DNA of 36,009 bases from an uncultured bacterium (GTDB lineage: Bacteria; Armatimonadota; HRBIN16), in assembly GCA_937132045.1 (NCBI GenBank), contig CAKZNX010000306.1:1-36009 (forward strand), written 5' to 3'. The position numbers and the translations under genes were made by a program. Positions 31,811 to 36,009 of the stretch are shown piece by piece. Positions within the stretch are counted from its first letter, which is position 1. Every line of letters begins with the position of its first letter. The notes under the pieces were generated by a model that was not told the origin of the DNA, made no database searches, and saw only the letters and a program-made list of their open reading frames with translations.

Positions 31811-32500
31811 TTACCGCCACCAGTTCACCACCCACACCAGCACAGGCGCTATAACGAGCGCCGGCAAAAAGTTCGCCACGGGTATCTGGCGCAGGTTCAG
31901 CAGGCGAATGCCCAGTCCCAGCATCATTAGCCCGCCAGTGGCGAACATCACGTTCTTCATCCCTTCCGTCAGCACGTTCCCAATCCATCCTGCGCCCAGC
32001 GTGAGCGCGCCCTGCACCACCAGCACCGTGCCCGCCGAGAACAGCACGCCCCACCCCAGCGCAGCCGTGAAGAAGGCGGCGGAGACACCGTCCAGCAGGC
32101 TCTTCACCAGCAGAAGGCTGTAGTTGCCCGTCAACCCATCCTGAATGCACCCCATGATGGTCATCGGTCCGACACAGAACAGGATGCTGGTGCTGACGAA
32201 CGCCTGGCTGAAGGTGCTGCCGCCCTCGTTGCTGAAGCGGCGCTGAAGGGTGTTGCCAAGGGCGTCCAGCCTGCCCTCGATGTCCAGCCCTTCCCCGATA
32301 ATTGCGCCGATCAGCAGACTGGCAAGTGGAAGAAGCGGGTTCTTCTCGCCGAGGCTCATCTGCACCCCGATCATCAGCGTCATCAAGCCGATGATCTGCA
32401 TGGTGGTTTCGCGCAGGCGCGGCTTGAGCAACCGGCGCGCCGTTAGTCCCACTCCAGTGCCAACGAGCACCGTTGCCGTGTTGATCAGGGTGCCGATCAT
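31811..32500 (-). CDS. DUF554-family membrane protein
   Basis: This 229-aa integral membrane protein starts MIGTLINTATVLVGTGVGL, the typical DUF554 opening. It continues with IGLMTLMIGVQMSL, SFSQAFVSTSILFCVGPMTIMGCIQDGL-like sequence (here beginning TFSQAFVSTSILFCVGP) and about six or seven helices. Function is unknown; YdfK/YqgA of model bacteria belong here and have been suggested as transporters. The ATG at 32498-32500 shares ATGA with the stop codon of the upstream acyl-CoA ligase gene, so translation is coupled; longer readings run back into that gene. It is convergent with the HEAT-TlpA gene, with 10 bp between the stop codons. Confidence 0.9.
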   Translation of the reverse strand: MIGTLINTATVLVGTGVGLTARRLLKPRLRETTMQIIGLMTLMIGVQMSLGEKNPLLPLASLLIGAIIGEGLDIEGRLDALGNTLQRRFSNEGGSTFSQAFVSTSILFCVGPMTIMGCIQDGLTGNYSLLLVKSLLDGVSAAFFTAALGWGVLFSAGTVLVVQGALTLGAGWIGNVLTEGMKNVMFATGGLMMLGLGIRLLNLRQIPVANFLPALVIAPVLVWVVNWWR

Positions 32501-34032
32501 ACCCCGCCCGCGCCCTGCTCCTGTTCCACCTCTTTGCGCAGGAGACGCTTGAGGATTTTGCCGGTACCCGACTTGGGCAGCGACTCGCGGAACTCCACAC
32601 GTCGGGGTACCTTGAAGTTCGCCAGCCGCTGTCGGCAATAGCGGATGATCTCACGCTCGGTCGCTTCGGCGCCGGGCTTCAGCACCACATAGGCAACGGG
32701 TGCCTCGCCGCGCAGCTCGTCGTACTCGCCGACGACCGCCGCCTCAGCGACAGCCGGATGCGTATGGAGCACCTCCTCCACCTCGCGCGGATACACATTC
32801 AGACCGCCCACGATAATCATGTCCTTCTTGCGGTCCACGATGTAGAAAAAGCCGTCTTCATCCACCTTGCCGATGTCGCCGGTATGGTACCAGCCGCTGC
32901 GCATGGCTTCGGCGGTAGCTTCTGGCAGGTTGTAGTAACCCAGCATGACGTTCTCGCCGCGCACCACGATCTCACCCAGCTCGCCCACCGGCACTTCGTT
33001 GTCGTTGTCGTCGAAGATTTTCATCTCCACGCCGGGGATGGGTAGTCCAATGCTTCCCGGCTTGCGTAATCCTTTGAGCGGGTTGACGGCGGTCACCGGC
33101 GAGCACTCGGTCGGACCGTCGCCTTCCACTATCGCCACGTTGAAGCGTTTCTCGAAGGCTTGCATGACCGCGACCGGCATGGGCGCACCGCCCGATACGC
33201 AGACGCGCAGCGACGACAGGTCGTATTCGCGCGGCAGGTGGAAGTGCAGGATGGCGGCATACATGGTGGGCACCGCCGGGAAGATGGTGCAGCGATGCTT
33301 CTCGATCGCCTCCAGCACTCCGTCTGGCGAGAACCTCTCCAGAAGCGTGCTGGTGCATCCCACATGGATTGCCAGATGCATGCACACAGTGCCCGCGAAG
33401 GCGTGGAACAGTGGAAGCACCGTCACGAAGTTATCGCCGGGCGTCATCTCCAGCACAGGCACGCACGACTCGCAGTTGGCGATGAGGTTGCGATGGCTGA
33501 GCATACAGCCCTTGGGAAAGCCTGTGGTGCCGGAGGTGTACAGAAACACGGCGGGATGTTCGCGCGGATTGAACTCGGGTGGGGTGGGCACCGGGGCAGG
33601 CTGTTGCCACAGCGCATCGAAGGACAGAAAGTCGGGTGCCTCGGCGCCTGCCAGCAGGAGGTGCGCCAGCGAGGGCACCTGCGGCTTCACCGCCCGAAGC
33701 ACATCGGCGAGCAGGGGAATGGTAATCGCAACTTCCACTCCCGAGTCATTGTAGATGTAACGCAGCTCATCGGGCTTGAGCAGGGGATTGGTGGGCACGG
33801 CGATCGCTCCCAGTGCCTGACAGGCGTAGTATGCCATGACGAACTGAGGCAGGTTAGGCATCAGGAGACCGACGCGGTCGCCCTTTTCGATGCCCAGTTC
33901 CCGGAAACCCTTCGCTACTCCGCTCACCGCACCAAGCAGCTGCTGATAGGTGATAGAGCGGTCATGAAACAGCAGAGCCTTTTGATCGGGATGGCGTTGC
34001 GTGGTTTGTAAAAGCATTTCGAATAGATTCAT
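32497..34032 (-). CDS. Long-chain fatty-acid--CoA ligase-like AMP-binding enzyme
   Basis: This 511-aa cytoplasmic enzyme of the adenylate-forming family should activate a fatty or other carboxylic acid to its CoA thioester by way of an acyl-AMP. Motifs in order are the phosphate loop YTSGTTGFPKG (165-175), PLFHAFAG, GGAPMP, and the adenine-site motif EGDGPTECSPV, where Asp stands at the usual Tyr/Phe position. YHTGD, GFFYIVDRKKDMIIVGGLNVYPREVE (key part DRKKDMI) and the C-terminal catalytic lysine motif PKSGTGKILKR follow. The ATG has AAGGAGG 12 nt upstream. It is co-transcribed with the DUF554 gene through a 4-nt overlap. Chain length specificity cannot be told. Confidence 0.93.
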   Translation of the reverse strand: MNLFEMLLQTTQRHPDQKALLFHDRSITYQQLLGAVSGVAKGFRELGIEKGDRVGLLMPNLPQFVMAYYACQALGAIAVPTNPLLKPDELRYIYNDSGVEVAITIPLLADVLRAVKPQVPSLAHLLLAGAEAPDFLSFDALWQQPAPVPTPPEFNPREHPAVFLYTSGTTGFPKGCMLSHRNLIANCESCVPVLEMTPGDNFVTVLPLFHAFAGTVCMHLAIHVGCTSTLLERFSPDGVLEAIEKHRCTIFPAVPTMYAAILHFHLPREYDLSSLRVCVSGGAPMPVAVMQAFEKRFNVAIVEGDGPTECSPVTAVNPLKGLRKPGSIGLPIPGVEMKIFDDNDNEVPVGELGEIVVRGENVMLGYYNLPEATAEAMRSGWYHTGDIGKVDEDGFFYIVDRKKDMIIVGGLNVYPREVEEVLHTHPAVAEAAVVGEYDELRGEAPVAYVVLKPGAEATEREIIRYCRQRLANFKVPRRVEFRESLPKSGTGKILKRLLRKEVEQEQGAGGV

Positions 34033-34080
34033 CGCCCTGTTACACCTCCTTGCCCTTCGATTCGTGAAACCGGCGCTCCT

Positions 34081-34097
34081 TTCCTGCGGAACAGGAA
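34081..34097. promoter_or_regulatory. Small inverted repeat in the divergent promoter region
   Basis: TTCCTG (34081-34086) and CAGGAA (34092-34097) form a 6-bp inverted repeat with a 5-nt centre. It lies between the divergent acyl-CoA ligase and oxidoreductase genes. It could be an operator, but no regulator or clear promoter boxes could be tied to it. The rest of the 146-bp gap holds only ribosome sites. Confidence 0.3.
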
Positions 34098-34178
34098 TCG
34101 CACTCCGGCATATCCAACAGGCTCATGGCGGACCTAGAGACCGTACACCGGTAACTGAAAGAAGGGAGCTACGGGCGC

Positions 34179-35210
34179 ATGGCTTACGAACAATGGGGAA
34201 TCGGCATCGTTGGACTGGGCGGCATTTCAAACATGCACCTGACGGCATATCGTAATGCCGGACTGCAAGTGGTGGGTGGTGCAGACATCGACCCCGCTCG
34301 GGTGGAAACGATGAAGGTAAAGTGGGATTTGCCCATCGCCACCACCGATGTGGAATCGCTCATTGCCCATCCCGAAGTGAAAATCGTGGACGTTACCGCT
34401 CCGCACTTCCTGCACGTACGCGAGCCGATTTTCCGGCTGGCAGCCAAGTACGGCAAGGCGCTCTACGTGCAGAAACCGCTGGAACAATACTACGCCAGCG
34501 CCCGCAAGCTGGTGTCTATCGCCGAGGAGGCGGGCATTCCGCTGATGGTCAATCAGAACTCGGTGTTCGTGCCCGGCTTTCAGGTTATCGAACGATACCT
34601 GCGCGACGGCGCTATTGGCACCCCGTACTATTGCCAGATTGAGAACCGCAACTGGTTTGACCTCAGCGGACATCCGTTTTACGGCAAGGGCGAGCGATGG
34701 GTGTTAAGCGACATGGGCGTACACCATCTGGCGCTGGTCGTGCACTGGTTCGGCAGCTGGCGCAGCGCCTACGCGATCATGGGGCGTGATCCATCGCAAA
34801 AAGGTGTCGTGGGCGATACCTGGAGCGTGATGAACATCCGGTTTGAGAGCGGAATGCAAGCCTGCATTATCAACAACTGGAGCTACTTCGGGCATCTGCG
34901 GCGCCCCCACTCGGTGGAAGAGGTGGTTATTCAGGGCGACGGCGGCGCCATCACTGCCACGAGCGAGGAGGTGGTCATCGTCGCTCAGGAGCCACCTGCG
35001 GAGATTCGTCCGCGCTTCACCGGCAAATGGTTCCCCGATGCCTTTAGCAACGCGATGCTGCACTACATCCAGGCGCTGGATGAAGTCAAGCCGCACCTGT
35101 GCAGTGGCAGGCACAATTTGCAAGTGGTGGCGCTCATCGAGGCGGGCTACCGTTCGGCACAGGAGGGACGGGAGATAACCCGCGCCGAAATCATGGGAGA
35201 GGACGCATAG
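34179..35210 (+). CDS. Gfo/Idh/MocA-family NAD(P)-dependent oxidoreductase
   Basis: This 343-aa cytoplasmic dehydrogenase acts on a sugar, inositol or related polyol. The N-terminal Rossmann fold has GIGIVGLGGISNMH (7-20). The catalytic-lysine motif reads YVQKPLEQ (96-103), with K99 kept but the common E of EKP changed to Q98. The later DMGVHHLALVVHW (178-190) holds the conserved Asp and His. The C-terminal alpha/beta domain supplies the substrate site. There is no Tat or Sec signal. The ATG has GAAGGGAG upstream. It is followed 11 bp later by the ThuA-domain gene, a pairing common in sugar-catabolic loci of Armatimonadota and Planctomycetota. Confidence 0.93.
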   Translation: MAYEQWGIGIVGLGGISNMHLTAYRNAGLQVVGGADIDPARVETMKVKWDLPIATTDVESLIAHPEVKIVDVTAPHFLHVREPIFRLAAKYGKALYVQKPLEQYYASARKLVSIAEEAGIPLMVNQNSVFVPGFQVIERYLRDGAIGTPYYCQIENRNWFDLSGHPFYGKGERWVLSDMGVHHLALVVHWFGSWRSAYAIMGRDPSQKGVVGDTWSVMNIRFESGMQACIINNWSYFGHLRRPHSVEEVVIQGDGGAITATSEEVVIVAQEPPAEIRPRFTGKWFPDAFSNAMLHYIQALDEVKPHLCSGRHNLQVVALIEAGYRSAQEGREITRAEIMGEDA

Positions 35211-35221
35211 AGGAGGAAACG

Positions 35222-35971
35222 ATGAGCCGACTGAATGTGCTGGTATGGGACGAGAACCCTGCCCATGCTCCAAAAACCATCTATCCGAACAGTATCAACG
35301 GCGCCGTAGCGGAGGGACTGAAAGAGCTCGATACCGAAGGTGTGCTGGAGGTGCGCACCGCCAATCTGGACCAAGCAGAGCAGGGATGCTCTGCCGACCT
35401 GCTGGCAAGCACCGATGTACTGGTCTGGTGGGGACACGCCCGGCACGGCGAAGTCAAGGACGATCTGGCGGAGCAGATTGCCCGTCGGGTGCGGGAAGAA
35501 GGCATGGGCTTTGTGGCTCTTCACTCGGCGCACTATTCCAAACCGTTCCGGGCAGTGCTGGGCTGTACCGGTCATCTGAAGGGCGGCTGGCGCGAGAACG
35601 ACCCACCGGAGGACGAACACATCCGCGTGTGCGCACCGTGGCATCCGATTGTGGAGGGCGTGGACGACTTCGTGCTCAACGGTGAAGAGATGTATGGAGC
35701 GCCCTTTGACGTGCCGCCGCCTCTGGTGGTGATACTGCAATCGTACTTCCCGCTGGGCGGAGAGACGTTCCCCGCCGGCTTGTGCTGGACGGTGGGCAAG
35801 GGCATCGACCCGGAGTTCACGTCCGGTCCGGGTGGTGGAGTGGGACAGGGCGAAGGCATCGGGCGTGTGTTCTACTTCCGCCCCGGACATGAGACCATGC
35901 CGACCTACTTCCACCCAACCGTTCGGCGCATTCTCTACCGCGCGGTGCTCTGGGCAGGCAAGAGGTTATAG
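35222..35971 (+). CDS. ThuA-domain protein (trehalose-utilisation-like)
   Basis: This 249-aa cytoplasmic protein has the glutamine-amidotransferase-like ThuA fold. Visible landmarks are VLVWDENPAH (6-15), DVLVWWGHARHGEV in the first half, GFVALHSAHYSKPF in the middle and EEMYGAPFD further on. The C-terminus is a typical GRVFYFRPGHETMPTYF stretch followed by HPTVRRILYRAVLWA. ThuA proteins are linked to oxidation of disaccharides to 3-keto sugars, usually beside Gfo/Idh/MocA dehydrogenases, as here. The ATG has GAGGAGG at good spacing and starts 11 bp after the dehydrogenase stop. The last 38 bp of the window beyond its stop show nothing recognisable. Confidence 0.92.
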   Translation: MSRLNVLVWDENPAHAPKTIYPNSINGAVAEGLKELDTEGVLEVRTANLDQAEQGCSADLLASTDVLVWWGHARHGEVKDDLAEQIARRVREEGMGFVALHSAHYSKPFRAVLGCTGHLKGGWRENDPPEDEHIRVCAPWHPIVEGVDDFVLNGEEMYGAPFDVPPPLVVILQSYFPLGGETFPAGLCWTVGKGIDPEFTSGPGGGVGQGEGIGRVFYFRPGHETMPTYFHPTVRRILYRAVLWAGKRL

Positions 35972-36009
35972 GATCTGCCCGCCTCGGTGCAGGAGGCAAG
36001 CTTCCCCGC

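Overview
The window looks like ordinary chromosome from a free-living bacterium with roughly 60% G+C. The mix of genes points to an uncultured member of the Armatimonadota or a close relative. The clues are pseudopilins with a CLSNMKQ-type motif, a DUF6785-type membrane protein, a heparinase II/III protein, a Gfo/Idh/MocA plus ThuA pair, an LL-diaminopimelate aminotransferase, and a DnaK that lacks the proteobacterial N-terminal insertion. The lineage is an inference from gene content. There is no rRNA or tRNA gene, CRISPR array or intact insertion sequence.

Layout: (1) 1-2360, a heat-shock unit on the minus strand: dnaK then an hsp20 gene that runs off the left edge, driven by a consensus promoter with an HspR (HAIR) operator inside it. 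(2) 2512-4617, a small unknown gene and formate-tetrahydrofolate ligase. (3) 4794-8119, the partition genes parA and parB (with a perfect parS site inside parB) followed by an AspT/YidE-type transporter. (4) 8238-15715, a tightly overlapping plus-strand operon for surface polysaccharide and export: a Wzz/BY-kinase-like protein with a broken Walker A, a long-form RmlA, a Wzx-like flippase, a periplasmic adaptor and a MacB-like permease with no ATPase gene. (5) 20860 down to 15719, a minus-strand run miaA, hfq, dapF, dapL, a pilin-like protein and a BadF-type sugar kinase. (6) 21247-28788, carbohydrate-related genes: heparinase II/III, a PII-like protein, a large membrane protein, a pseudopilin, a cupin and a ChbG/YdjC deacetylase. 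(7) 28785-32500, murJ (apparently leaderless), a membrane-anchored HEAT-repeat/TlpA thioredoxin fusion and a DUF554 protein. (8) 32497-35971, an acyl-CoA ligase, then the Gfo/Idh/MocA and ThuA pair.

The most noteworthy structure is in non-coding DNA. Two related elements of about 170 bp (20978-21150 and 30401-30566, in opposite orientations) are each bounded by a 9-bp direct repeat. Each sits immediately upstream of a minus-strand -35 box (miaA and murJ). They look like non-autonomous transposable elements built from paired GC-rich palindromes. A third, shorter relative lies at 23900-23974. Other points worth a second look are the HAIR operator embedded between -35 and -10 of dnaK, the P-loop-deficient BY-kinase-like protein, the ATPase-less exporter, the HEAT-TlpA fusion, and long runs of non-ATG start codons in two operons.
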